A DNA stretch of 64,000 bases from Bifidobacterium saimiriisciurei (lineage in GTDB: Bacteria; Actinomycetota; Actinomycetes; Actinomycetales; Bifidobacteriaceae): contig NZ_WHZU01000009.1 in assembly GCF_010667655.1 (NCBI RefSeq), positions 24,428 to 88,427 of the forward strand, read 5' to 3'. How positions within the stretch are numbered: the stretch's first letter is position 1; each line of letters opens with the position of its first letter. Of this stretch, positions 42,189 to 50,580 are shown one piece after another. A model generated the notes under the pieces. The model worked only from the letters and a program-made list of their open reading frames with translations, did not search any database and was not told the origin of the DNA. Made by a program: the position numbers and the translations under genes.

Positions 42189-43763
42189 CTACTCCAGTCC
42201 GATGGACTTGAGATGGTGGGTGGTCAGCGACGCGACCTTGAGGTCGCCGGATTCGGCGGCGAGCCTCACGGCGCGCGGTCCCTCGGCCGCGTAGCTGTAG
42301 GAGCTCATCGCCTGATGGCCGTCGTTCACGTAGACCTCCACGGATCCGCGGTCGACGAACACGCGCAGCTTCAGCTCGCCGGCCTCGAGCTCGGCCGGGT
42401 CGAGCGGGGCCATGCGGTAGCCGCGGTCGCCGTACTTGTTGGCCTGACGGTCCACGACCACGCCGCCGATCTGGTCGTCGTAGGCCACGTACGTGTAGGA
42501 GCCGTCCTCGGTGGCATGAACCTTGATTCCCGTGCGTTCGGCCGTGGAGTTCTTCAGGTCGATGGTCAGCTCGATCTCCAGCGCCTCGGCGTCGTCGGCC
42601 ACCGTGAACTCGGTGCCGGAGGCGACCTCGACCGCGCCGAACTCCTTGGTGTCCTCGCGCAGGCCCTCGACCTCGGCGGCCGGAACCGTGTGCACGTCAC
42701 CGTCATCGCCGAGGAACACCTCGCGCGGCAGCGTCAGCTGACCGCACCAGCCGTCCTCCTGCATCGGAACAGGGGCGACGAACGGGCTGAGCCAGCCGTA
42801 CATGATCTGACGGCCGTCGGTGTTGCTCGCGGTGTCGCCGGGCGTGGTGTTGAACGACTGCGGCGCGTAGAAGTTGTGGCCGCAATCCCACAGACGGAAG
42901 TCGGTTTCGGGGATGAACGCGCCTCCCGGCTCCCATGTGCCGATCATGTATCCGGCGTTGTTGACGTTGCGGTTCATGAAACCGCTCGGCTTCGAGCCCA
43001 TGGCGGAGAAGCCGATGACCCACTTCTCGTTGCCGTCCTTGTCGGTGACGGGGAAGAAGTCGGGGCATTCGAGCATGAACACGTCCGGATCGGGATGCTC
43101 GAACAGCACGGTCTTGAACGTCCACTCGACCATGTCGTCGGAGGTGTAGAGCCACATCTGGCCGCGCTGCTCGGCGGAGGAGACGCCGAACGTCATGTAC
43201 CACACGCCGTTCGTCTTCCACACCTTCGGGTCGCGGAAGTGCCAGTGCACCTTGTCTCGCGGGCAGTCGACGACCATGTCCTTCTTTTCGAAGGAGTTCA
43301 GCGTGTCGTCGGTCGGTTCGGCGAGCATCTGCACCTGCCATTCGCCGCCGGAGCCGTCGATGCCGTTGGCCCAGCGGTGACCGGTGTAGTAGAACCTCGG
43401 CTTGCCGTCGTCACCGATCACGGCGGAACCGGAGAACACGCCGTTCTTCTCCTCTTCGAGGCTCGGCGCGAAGGCGATGGGCTCACGACGCCATGTGATC
43501 ATGTCGTCGGAGGAGACGTGGCCCCAGTGCATCGGGCCCCACTGGGTGCCGTAGGGGTGCAGCTGGTAGTAGACGTGCCAGCGGCCGTTGTAGTAGCACA
43601 GTCCGTTCGGGTCGTTGATCCATCCGCCGTTGGAGGCGATGTGGAACTTCGGATACCAGCGGTCGTTGCGTTCGTCGGCCATCCTGGCCACGCCGGCCTC
43701 GGCCTTGGCGAGCTCCTCGGCATGGTCCTTGATGGGGGAGTAGACGGGCTTGAAATCACTCAT
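42189..43763 (-). CDS. Beta-fructofuranosidase / sucrose(-phosphate) hydrolase, GH32
   Basis: This 524-aa cytoplasmic GH32 enzyme releases fructose from sucrose or short fructo-oligosaccharides. All three catalytic acids are present: nucleophile Asp51 in W-I-N-D-P-N-G, stabilizer Asp178 in F-R-D-P-K and acid/base Glu232 in E-C-P-D-F. A C-terminal beta-sandwich follows. There is no signal peptide, so it acts after uptake by the symporter just upstream. The start at 43763 follows AAGGA. It is last in the leftward lacI-GH32-symporter-GH32 locus. Confidence 0.95.
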   Translation of the reverse strand: MSDFKPVYSPIKDHAEELAKAEAGVARMADERNDRWYPKFHIASNGGWINDPNGLCYYNGRWHVYYQLHPYGTQWGPMHWGHVSSDDMITWRREPIAFAPSLEEEKNGVFSGSAVIGDDGKPRFYYTGHRWANGIDGSGGEWQVQMLAEPTDDTLNSFEKKDMVVDCPRDKVHWHFRDPKVWKTNGVWYMTFGVSSAEQRGQMWLYTSDDMVEWTFKTVLFEHPDPDVFMLECPDFFPVTDKDGNEKWVIGFSAMGSKPSGFMNRNVNNAGYMIGTWEPGGAFIPETDFRLWDCGHNFYAPQSFNTTPGDTASNTDGRQIMYGWLSPFVAPVPMQEDGWCGQLTLPREVFLGDDGDVHTVPAAEVEGLREDTKEFGAVEVASGTEFTVADDAEALEIELTIDLKNSTAERTGIKVHATEDGSYTYVAYDDQIGGVVVDRQANKYGDRGYRMAPLDPAELEAGELKLRVFVDRGSVEVYVNDGHQAMSSYSYAAEGPRAVRLAAESGDLKVASLTTHHLKSIGLE

Positions 43764-43865
43764 CGTTGAATGGTCCTTTCCTTGGGTTGTGGGTTGGATT
43801 TGGGATGACGATTATGCCGAGGCTCCCCTCGCCGGGACGAGGGGAGCAGGATACGGCTTGCGGGA

Positions 43866-45212
43866 TCAGGCCTTGGCCTCGGAAGCCTTGGCGGCCTCTA
43901 TCTCGCGCAGCTGCCTGTCGGTGTAGAACGGGTCGCCGCCGACCTCCTGGTCGTCGCGCTTGATGACGAAGAAGCCGTAGATCAGCGCGCACAGCACGAT
44001 GGCGGAGATGACCCAGAAGGTCACGCGGGAGCCCATGTCGTTGTTCGGCAGGATCTGGGCCATCTTGTCGTGGAAGGCGCCCAGCGGCGTGGAGAAGATG
44101 ACCTGGCCGACCTGCGAGGCGATCTGGAAGCCCACCATGTACAGCGTGGCGGAGAGCTTGGTGTCGAAATGCAGGGTGAAGTAGCGGAACGCCGGCAGGC
44201 AGAACAGCGGCACCTCGATGGAGTGGAACAGCTTGACGATGGAGACGGTGATCGGGTCGTGGAACACGCCGCACAGGCCGATGCGCAGGAACATCACGGT
44301 GGCGCCGAGCAGCAGGGCGTTGCGCACGCCGACCTTCTTCATGATGATCGGCACGACGCCCATCATGGCGGACTCGAGGAACACCTGGAAGCCGTTGAGC
44401 GTGCCGTAGGTGGCGTTGCCGATGGCCTCGGTGGGGAACAGGTTGGCGTAGTAGGTCGGGAACATCTGCTGGTCGAACACGGTGTAGAAGGTGTTGGTCA
44501 GCAGCATGAAGACGATGAGCACCCACAGGGTCGGCATCTTGAGTACACCTACCATCTCCTTGAAGGAGGGGTTGGTGGGTTCGGCGTTCGGATCGGATTC
44601 CTTCTTCAGCTCGGCCTTCTGCTCGCTCGGCACCCAGAAGGCGTAGACGAGCAGCATGCACACGCCGAACGCGGAGCCGACCCAGAAGTTGAGCAGCGGG
44701 TTGATGTTGAACAGGAAGCCGGCGCACAGGGCGACGATGGCGTAGCCGAAGGAGCCCCAGGCACGGGACTGGCCGTATTCGAAGCCGAACTTACGCGAGT
44801 AGCGTTCGGTGACCGCCTCGAACAGCGAGCAGCCCGACATGAATCCGGCGGAGAGCACGACGGCGCCGATGAACGCGCCGATGTAGCGCGTGGTGCCGCC
44901 GGCGAGGATCATCGGCGCGTAGACGAACTGCACGAACGGGCCGACGAGCGCGGCGACCAGGGCCACGAAGACCACGAGCTTGCGCTTGATGCCGAGCTGG
45001 TCCTGGATGGTGCCGTAGATGAACATGATGACCAGCGTGGCCAGCGAGTTGATGGAGTAGATGGTGCCGACCTCGGCGTTGGTCAGCCCCACGCCGGAGA
45101 TGAGCCAGCGCTGGAAGAACGACCACCAGATGCCCCAGGAGCAGAAGAACAGAAAGATGCCGAAGGAGCTCTGCAGATACGAGGGGTTCTGCCAGACCTT
45201 TTTGCTTGCCAT
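43866..45212 (-). CDS. MFS oligosaccharide:H+ symporter (sucrose/fructoside permease)
   Basis: This 448-aa protein has about twelve membrane spans and belongs to the LacY/oligosaccharide-H+ symporter branch (N-terminal F-G-I-F-L-F-F-C-S-W-G-I-W-W-S-F-F). Its position between two GH32 genes and behind a LacI-type operator makes sucrose or kestose-like fructosides the likely cargo, as in bifidobacterial scrT loci; specificity is inferred. A Lys/Glu-rich loop sits in mid-protein (about 205-225). The start is at 45212, eleven bases after GGAAA. Confidence 0.9.
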   Translation of the reverse strand: MASKKVWQNPSYLQSSFGIFLFFCSWGIWWSFFQRWLISGVGLTNAEVGTIYSINSLATLVIMFIYGTIQDQLGIKRKLVVFVALVAALVGPFVQFVYAPMILAGGTTRYIGAFIGAVVLSAGFMSGCSLFEAVTERYSRKFGFEYGQSRAWGSFGYAIVALCAGFLFNINPLLNFWVGSAFGVCMLLVYAFWVPSEQKAELKKESDPNAEPTNPSFKEMVGVLKMPTLWVLIVFMLLTNTFYTVFDQQMFPTYYANLFPTEAIGNATYGTLNGFQVFLESAMMGVVPIIMKKVGVRNALLLGATVMFLRIGLCGVFHDPITVSIVKLFHSIEVPLFCLPAFRYFTLHFDTKLSATLYMVGFQIASQVGQVIFSTPLGAFHDKMAQILPNNDMGSRVTFWVISAIVLCALIYGFFVIKRDDQEVGGDPFYTDRQLREIEAAKASEAKA

Positions 45213-45355
45213 AATCGTTTCCTTTTCTCTCAGTGTTTCCGAAAGCCGCGGCTTTGCGGTTGTGGATCACTCGTGACCCGACATCGAGGCCAGTGCGTTG
45301 TGCGAGATTGTGTCTGCGGCGACCGAATCGCCTCGTTGCCGTGGTCTTGTTAATG

Positions 45356-45394
45356 ATATTAATACGTCAATCGTTTTAAGTCAAACGATTGACG
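45356..45394 (-). promoter_or_regulatory. Promoter and LacI-type operators of the fructoside symporter
   Basis: On the minus strand TTGACT (45384-45379) and TAATAT (45361-45356) have 17-bp spacing, the best promoter in the window. CGTCAATCGTTT (45365-45376) and AAACGATTGACG (45383-45394) are perfect inverted copies that bracket the -35. GTCAAACGATTGAC (45380-45393) alone is also a near-palindromic LacI-family site. The symporter start is about 145 bp downstream, leaving a long leader. Confidence 0.85.
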
Positions 45395-45485
45395 TCACTT
45401 TTTCCAACGAATCTTGTCGAAGGGAGGATTGTCGGGAAGCGGTGTCGGTCATGGGTGTTTTCGTCGAAGCGGGCGCTTCGGGACC

Positions 45486-45560
45486 GACCCGTGTTCACAC
45501 GGCGACGCTGTCGCGCGAACACGGGTCTGCAGGGATGAATCGTCTACCAGTATAGACGAT
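45486..45560 (-). terminator. Terminator hairpins after the second GH32 gene
   Basis: ATCGTCTA/TAGACGAT (45539-45560, 6-nt loop) follows the stop by 7 nt. A larger stem GACCCGTGTTC/GAACACGGGTC (45486-45527, 20-nt loop) follows that. They separate this gene from the symporter promoter; no long T-run is present. Confidence 0.6.
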
Positions 45561-45567
45561 GCGAATC

Positions 45568-47082
45568 CTACAATCCGATGGGGGAGAGGTGATGCACGCG
45601 CAGCGTCGGAATCTCCAGCGTTCCCGACTCCGCACTCAGTTCGATGGCGCGCGGACCCTCCGAGGGGAAGCTGTAGGAGCTCATGGCCTGTTCGCCGTCG
45701 TTGATGAACACCTCGATGCTGGCGCGGTCGACGAACACGCGCAGTTTCAGCGTGTTGCTGGTGAACGGCGCCGCACGGTAGCCGCGGTCGCCGCGGGCGT
45801 TGGCATGCCGGTCGATGAGGATGCGATGCGTCTGCGCGTCGTAGAAGACGGAGGAATGCGCGTTGTCCTTGGTCGAATGCACCTTGAGGCCGCCGAATTC
45901 CGCAGTGGACTCGTTGATGTCGATCTCCATCTCTATCTCGACGGCATCGCAGTCGGCCATGACGGTCGTCGTCTCGTTCGCGTCCAGATGCACGGCGCCG
46001 AAGTCGATGGTGTCCGTACGCAGCCTCGTCAGTTCCCGAGCCGGATTGATGCGGATGCATCCGTAGGAGTCCAGCGAGATCTCGCGGGGGATGGAAAGCT
46101 GGCCGCACCAGCCGTCCCCCTGATTCGGCCTCGCGGGAGTGAACGGGCTCATCCAACCGTATTGCAGCGTGCGACCGTCGTCGGCGCGGACGGTCTGCGG
46201 AGCGTAGAAGTTGTGGCCCCAATCCCACATGCGGAACTCGGTGCGCGGCGCGAACTCCTCGCCGGGCGCCCACGAGCCGATGACGTAGCTTGCGGTGTGG
46301 GGGTTGCGGTTGGCGAATCCGTTCGGGCGCTCGCCCAGAGCGGAGAAGCTCAGGACCCAGTGCTCGTTGCCCTCCTTGTCGCTCAGCGGGAAGAAGTCCA
46401 GCGACTCGAGCATGAACACGCCGGGGTTCGGGTGGCGGTACAGGATGCTGTGGAAATGCCAGATGAGCATATCCTCCGAAACATAGAGCAGCACCTGGCC
46501 TCGACGGTTCTTCGTGCTCATGCCGAAGACCATGTACCACAGGCCGTCCTGCTTCCACACCTTCGGGTCGCGGAAGTGGTTGAACCCGTCCACGTTGTCG
46601 ATCACCATGCCGATCTTCTCGAAATGGACGCCGTCGTCGGAGACCGCGGCGCACTGCACCTCGAAGTTGCCGCCGGAGGGGTCCACGCCGTTGGCCCAGC
46701 GGTGGCCGGTGTAGAACAGCCACAGCCGCCCGTCGTCGCCGACGACCGCCGATCCGGAGTAGATGCCGTCCCTGTCGGCCTCGAGGCTCGGGGCGAGCGC
46801 GATGGGCTCGCGACGCCATGTGACCAGGTCCTCGCTGGAGACATGGCCGCAGTGCATGGTGCCCCATTGGGTGTCGAAGGGGTTGAGCTGGTAGAACACG
46901 TGCCAGCGTCCCCTGAAGAAGCAGAATCCGTTCGGACTGTTGATCCATCCGCCGTCGGAGGCGATGTGGAACCGCGGATACCAGCGGTCGTTGCGCGACC
47001 TCGCCAGATCGGCGACGCCGGCCTGCGCCCTGTCCAGTGCCGAAGCGTGGGAAACGAACTCGTTGTTGATGCTGTTCGTCAT
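45568..47082 (-). CDS. GH32-family paralogue lacking the nucleophile Asp
   Basis: This 504-aa protein aligns end to end with the neighbouring GH32 enzyme. The nucleophile motif reads W-I-N-S-P-N-G (Ser49 for Asp). The codon is AGT where the paralogue has GAC. Stabilizer Asp172 (F-R-D-P-K) and Glu226 are kept, but E-C-P-D is E-S-L-D and M-H-W-G is M-H-C-G. The reading frame is intact, so the gene is maintained. It should be nearly inactive as a hydrolase and may bind fructosides, hetero-dimerize or have changed chemistry. The start at 47082 follows AAAGGAAAGG. It lies 87 bp after lacI with its own operator. Confidence 0.9.
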   Translation of the reverse strand: MTNSINNEFVSHASALDRAQAGVADLARSRNDRWYPRFHIASDGGWINSPNGFCFFRGRWHVFYQLNPFDTQWGTMHCGHVSSEDLVTWRREPIALAPSLEADRDGIYSGSAVVGDDGRLWLFYTGHRWANGVDPSGGNFEVQCAAVSDDGVHFEKIGMVIDNVDGFNHFRDPKVWKQDGLWYMVFGMSTKNRRGQVLLYVSEDMLIWHFHSILYRHPNPGVFMLESLDFFPLSDKEGNEHWVLSFSALGERPNGFANRNPHTASYVIGSWAPGEEFAPRTEFRMWDWGHNFYAPQTVRADDGRTLQYGWMSPFTPARPNQGDGWCGQLSIPREISLDSYGCIRINPARELTRLRTDTIDFGAVHLDANETTTVMADCDAVEIEMEIDINESTAEFGGLKVHSTKDNAHSSVFYDAQTHRILIDRHANARGDRGYRAAPFTSNTLKLRVFVDRASIEVFINDGEQAMSSYSFPSEGPRAIELSAESGTLEIPTLRVHHLSPIGL

Positions 47083-47104
47083 TGAAAGCCTTTCCTTTTC
47101 CTAC

Positions 47105-47118
47105 GTCAAACGATTATA
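47105..47118 (-). promoter_or_regulatory. Putative promoter and LacI half-operator before the second GH32 gene
   Basis: On the minus strand TATAAT (47118-47113) runs into CGTTTGAC, so the site reads TATAATCGTTTGAC, one half-site different from GTCAATCGTTTGAC at the symporter. No good -35 is visible. It lies about 22 bp from the start codon, so the leader would be very short. Confidence 0.55.
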
Positions 47119-47169
47119 GGGGAAAGGGGTCCGGCGGCGCGTCATCGCGTCCCCGGACCCGTCGGGAGC

Positions 47170-48210
47170 TCAGACGACGGATTCCTTGCGGATGAGCGTG
47201 CAGCGGATCCTCGCGTCGTGGTCGTCCAGCGACGGCAGCGGCGACGTGGTATGCGGCAGGTCGATCCGGGGAGTCCTCCGCTCGATCAGAGAGACCAGCT
47301 TCAGCGTGGCCCAGTATCCCATCTCGTAATGCGGCAGGTCCATGGTGGTCAGCCGCGGTGCGAGCGTCTCGGCGAAGATGCGATGGTTGTCCACGCCGAC
47401 GACGCTGATGTCGCGGCCGACGGTCAGGCCGCGTCTCGCCGCCGACTCGTATACGTACCATGCGCGAGCGTCGTTGAAGCAGAAGAATCCGTCGGGATGA
47501 CGGGCGTCGAACAGGTCCCCGACGACGTCGAGCGCGGGCTGGTTGAACGTCGTGCCCACCTCGAGGCCCGCATCCGTCTCCAGTCCGGCCTCGCGCAGGG
47601 CGCGGCGGTATCCCGCGCGTCGGCCGGAATCGGCCGCATATGCACGGTCCGAGGCGCCGACGTAGGCGATGTTCCGGCAGCCGGCGTCCAGCAGATGACG
47701 GGTGGCCTCGTAGCCGATGGCCTCCTCGTCGGGGATGATGCTGGGGACGCGGCCGGTGTCGTCGGTGCCGTCCAGCAGCACCGTGGGCAGCGACAGCAGG
47801 CTTTCGGGCACGGTCGTGCGTTGGTTGAACATGCGCGCATAGATGAACCCGTCGACGCCGTACTGCTTGAGCGTGCTGATCTCATGCTCCTCGAGGTCGG
47901 CCTCGCCGTTCGTGTTCACCGTCAGGATCATATAGCCCAGAGCCCGTGCCGCATCCTGCGCGCCGAGGATCAGCCGTCCGGCGTACGGCGTCGTGGCGAT
48001 CTCGTCGCTGACGAATCCGAGGATGCTGGTCTTGCTCGTCCGCAGGCTTCGCGCCAGCGGATTCGGTCGATATCCGAGCTGCGTTGCGGTCTCGCGTACC
48101 TTGGCGGCGACCTGGGGCTTCACCCGGCCGGCGTCACGCTTGTTCAATACCAAGGACACCGTCGATATCGACACCCCGGTACGTTCCGCGATCTCCTTCA
48201 TCGTGGTCAT
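47170..48210 (-). CDS. LacI family transcriptional regulator of the fructoside locus
   Basis: This 346-aa regulator has an N-terminal LacI helix-turn-helix and hinge (about 4-60: M-K-E-I-A-E-R-T-G-V-S-I-S-T-V-S-L-V-L-N, then Y-R-P-N-P-L-A-R-S-L-R) and a periplasmic-binding-protein-like sugar domain. It lies directly upstream of the GH32/symporter genes, whose promoters carry matching GTCAA...TTGAC sites, so it is their likely sucrose- or fructose-responsive repressor. Start at 48210, or 48201 at a second in-frame ATG. Confidence 0.93.
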   Translation of the reverse strand: MTTMKEIAERTGVSISTVSLVLNKRDAGRVKPQVAAKVRETATQLGYRPNPLARSLRTSKTSILGFVSDEIATTPYAGRLILGAQDAARALGYMILTVNTNGEADLEEHEISTLKQYGVDGFIYARMFNQRTTVPESLLSLPTVLLDGTDDTGRVPSIIPDEEAIGYEATRHLLDAGCRNIAYVGASDRAYAADSGRRAGYRRALREAGLETDAGLEVGTTFNQPALDVVGDLFDARHPDGFFCFNDARAWYVYESAARRGLTVGRDISVVGVDNHRIFAETLAPRLTTMDLPHYEMGYWATLKLVSLIERRTPRIDLPHTTSPLPSLDDHDARIRCTLIRKESVV

Positions 48211-48246
48211 GGGTATTATGTTGTTCCTTTTATATGATGCTGATGC

Positions 48247-49344
48247 CTATCGTTCATTCAGAATCTCATCGACCAGTTCGACCTTGTGCCGCATCTGGCC
48301 GCTGAATCCGGGGCGCATGTCCAGCTGCAGGCTCACCTGCGTGCGATAGCCGTGGTCGTACAGCACGAACGCCGCGCGTTTCACCAGATCCAGCACATCA
48401 TCATAGTCACCTTCGATATCGGTGCTCATGGCGTGCGTGGAGTTGTCGAGACCGGACTCCCTGATGACGCGGATCACCTCGGCCACGTATTCGCTCAGCT
48501 CCTCGCCCACGCCCGTGGGCCAGATGGTGAGCTGGGCGAGCGTGTTGACATAGCGGTTCGCCTCGTTCAGCGTCTCGCGGGTGAGCACCGCCTGCGGACG
48601 GGCGGCGTATCCATGGCGTTCGTCGCCGCGCACGGCCCGCCATGCGTCCACCAGGCTTTTGGCCGCCTTGCACGGGTCGTCGGCGCCGGCGATCGCCGAG
48701 ACCACGAACCAGCCGCCCGCCTTCGTGCGGGCGAGGGGCGCGATGTCGGCGAGCTTGACGCCGCCGCCCGCCACGACGGGATATTCGCTGGTCTCGCACA
48801 GCTTCGCGATCGCGGCGATGGAATCGGCGTCGGTGTCGGCCTTCTCGATCAGCGTCGCCTCCGGTTTGGTGGACGTCGGATGCACGGCTCCGGCGCCGAT
48901 GTAGTCCACGACCCCCGCGTCAAGCCGTTCGATGATGTCGAACAGCTCCGTGGTGTTGGCGGAAAGCCCGACGATGGCGTCGGGACCGAGCAGTTTGCGG
49001 CAGGACGTGGCCGGCACGTCGGTCTGACCCACATGGACGCCGTCCACCTTGATGCCGAGATCGCGTGCGGCAAGCACCGCGTCGAGACGGTCGTCGATGA
49101 GCAGCGGCACCGTCTCGCTCTTGCCGGCTTCGGCGATCGTGCGGGCGAGGTCCCGTGCCATGTCGATGATCTCGCCGGCATCGGCGTGCTTGGCGCGCAG
49201 CTGCACCATGGTCACGCCTCCCTCCAGTGCCTGGCGGACGACGTCGGTCACCGGACGGCCCTTGGTGTCGTCCGGACCAAGCACCAGATAGGCGGACAGG
49301 TCGAAGGCGTCGCGCATCGACGCGTATGGGAAGCGGATGGTCAT
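48247..49344 (-). CDS. thiE: ThiE thiamine-phosphate synthase fused to an MTH1187/YkoF-type thiamin-binding domain
   Basis: The 365-aa protein has two parts. Residues about 10-235 are ThiE, joining HMP-PP and HET-P: V-T-M-V-Q-L-R near 47-53, L-I-D-D-R-L-D near 80-86, H-V-G-Q-T-D near 106-111, G-A-G-A-V-H-P-T-S-T-K near 154-164. Residues about 260-365 resemble the MTH1187/YkoF thiamin-binding family (A-Q-L-T-I-W-P-T-G, then T-H-A-M-S-T-D-I-E-G, then Q-L-D-M-R-P-G). The fusion could bind product or precursor to regulate or channel. The start at 49344 follows AAGGAGC. It lies 76 bp after thiM under the TPP riboswitch. Confidence 0.88.
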   Translation of the reverse strand: MTIRFPYASMRDAFDLSAYLVLGPDDTKGRPVTDVVRQALEGGVTMVQLRAKHADAGEIIDMARDLARTIAEAGKSETVPLLIDDRLDAVLAARDLGIKVDGVHVGQTDVPATSCRKLLGPDAIVGLSANTTELFDIIERLDAGVVDYIGAGAVHPTSTKPEATLIEKADTDADSIAAIAKLCETSEYPVVAGGGVKLADIAPLARTKAGGWFVVSAIAGADDPCKAAKSLVDAWRAVRGDERHGYAARPQAVLTRETLNEANRYVNTLAQLTIWPTGVGEELSEYVAEVIRVIRESGLDNSTHAMSTDIEGDYDDVLDLVKRAAFVLYDHGYRTQVSLQLDMRPGFSGQMRHKVELVDEILNER

Positions 49345-49420
49345 GATGCTCCTTGCGGGAAATGAATCGTATGGATATATGGAGATATATGGGATGGGGG
49401 CATGACGGCGCGGGGCCGTC

Positions 49421-50296
49421 TCACGAAACGTAGATGGGAGACTGGGCGATCTCGTCGGCCGTGGTGTTCCACAGTGCATCGAGGAACGCCACCTGGAACG
49501 AGCCGGGGCCGTTCGACTCGCGCTCGGCGCTGTCCGCGGCCCTGTTGTAATGCAGCGCGGCCGCCATGGCGGCGGTCAGCGGGTCTGCGACGCATGCGTA
49601 GGTGGCGGTCACGCCGCCGAGCGAGCAGCCCGCGCCGGTGATCTTCGTCATCCATACGCTGCCGCCGGGCAGGCGGAAGTCGCGTTCGCCGTCGGTCACG
49701 AGGTCGACGGCGCCGGAGACCGACACGACCCCGCCGGTGAATCGGGCCAGTGCATGCGCCGCGTCGATGGCCTCGTCGACCTCGTCGCTGGCCTCCACGC
49801 CGGCGCGCGCCCTGGCGTCGGCGCCGTCGAGGTGCCAGATGCCGGCCAGCGCGATGGCCTCGGAGGCGTTGCAGCGGATGATGGTCGGGGGAGTCGCCGC
49901 GAATGCGCGCAGGATGTCGCCTCGAAGCTCTCCCGCACCGGCGCCCACCGGGTCGAGCACCCATGGCAGACCGTGTTCGGCGGCGTTCCGCGCCGCAGCC
50001 GGGTATTCGGTTCGGAATGGTTCGAGCAGCGTGCCCATGTTGATGTAGGTGGCCTTGGATGCACCGTGGTCCAGCGCTGCAGCCTCCTCGCCGCTGTAGT
50101 GCATGGCGGCGGTTCCGCCGACGGCGAGCTGGGCGTTGGCGACGAGATTGATGGTGACGAAGTTGGTGAGCGACTGCGCGAGCGGCGTGGTGGCCCGCAC
50201 CTGCGCCACCGCCCGGGCGATCCGGGCCCGAAGGGGGTCGTTGATGTCGAGATTTCGGCTGTCGGTGCCGTGGGCGTCGTCGTATGCGGTGTTCAT
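49421..50296 (-). CDS. thiM: Hydroxyethylthiazole kinase
   Basis: ThiM phosphorylates salvaged 4-methyl-5-hydroxyethylthiazole for ThiE. The 291-aa protein has N-F-V-T-I-N (about 45-50), W-V-L-D-P-V-G-A-G-A (about 110-119), R-C-N-A-S-E (about 139-144) and the catalytic G-A-G-C-S-L-G near 224-230 with the expected Cys. The start at 50296 is 7 bases after GGGAGG, in the expression platform of the TPP riboswitch. It is first gene of thiM-thiE. Confidence 0.95.
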   Translation of the reverse strand: MNTAYDDAHGTDSRNLDINDPLRARIARAVAQVRATTPLAQSLTNFVTINLVANAQLAVGGTAAMHYSGEEAAALDHGASKATYINMGTLLEPFRTEYPAAARNAAEHGLPWVLDPVGAGAGELRGDILRAFAATPPTIIRCNASEAIALAGIWHLDGADARARAGVEASDEVDEAIDAAHALARFTGGVVSVSGAVDLVTDGERDFRLPGGSVWMTKITGAGCSLGGVTATYACVADPLTAAMAAALHYNRAADSAERESNGPGSFQVAFLDALWNTTADEIAQSPIYVS

Positions 50297-50304
50297 GGGT
50301 ATGC

Positions 50305-50435
50305 CTCCCTACGATGGTGTTAGCCAACAGGTTCCAAGGGTCAGGCCAAGGCCTTCTCAACCGCGCGGCGGAGGCCGTCCGCCGCCTTTGCCGCGGCGGT
50401 GCGGACGGGGCCGCGCAGGTTCCCCCGACATGATG
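50305..50435 (-). ncRNA. TPP riboswitch (THI element)
   Basis: On the minus strand the leader contains GGTTGAGAAGG, matching the C/TTGAGA pyrimidine-sensor loop, and then TGACCCTTGGAACCTG-TTGGCTAACACCATCGTAGGGA, the highly conserved 3' half of the THI element. Between the halves is a long GC-rich P3-type stem (CCGTCCGC with GCGGACGG). It ends 9 nt before the thiM start, and GGGAGG overlaps its end. This is consistent with TPP-dependent hiding of the ribosome binding site. Confidence 0.9.
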
Positions 50436-50580
50436 TGTTTCACAACGTATGCGTCACCGAGGACACCCCGTCCGCGCGGTCGTCGTCCGCCGTTCGGCGG
50501 CCGCGGCCTTGTGTCAGTGCTGGGCGGTAGAGTCAATGCCGACTATTCCGACATCGTTGACCATATATAGAAGGTGGATT

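Noticed and set aside
44070..45353. Plus-strand frame opposite the symporter
   Set aside because: Glu/His/Val-rich antisense of a clear membrane transporter.
45568..47082. GH32 paralogue as a decaying pseudogene
   Set aside because: The frame is complete with start, ribosome binding site and operator; only specific active-site positions changed.
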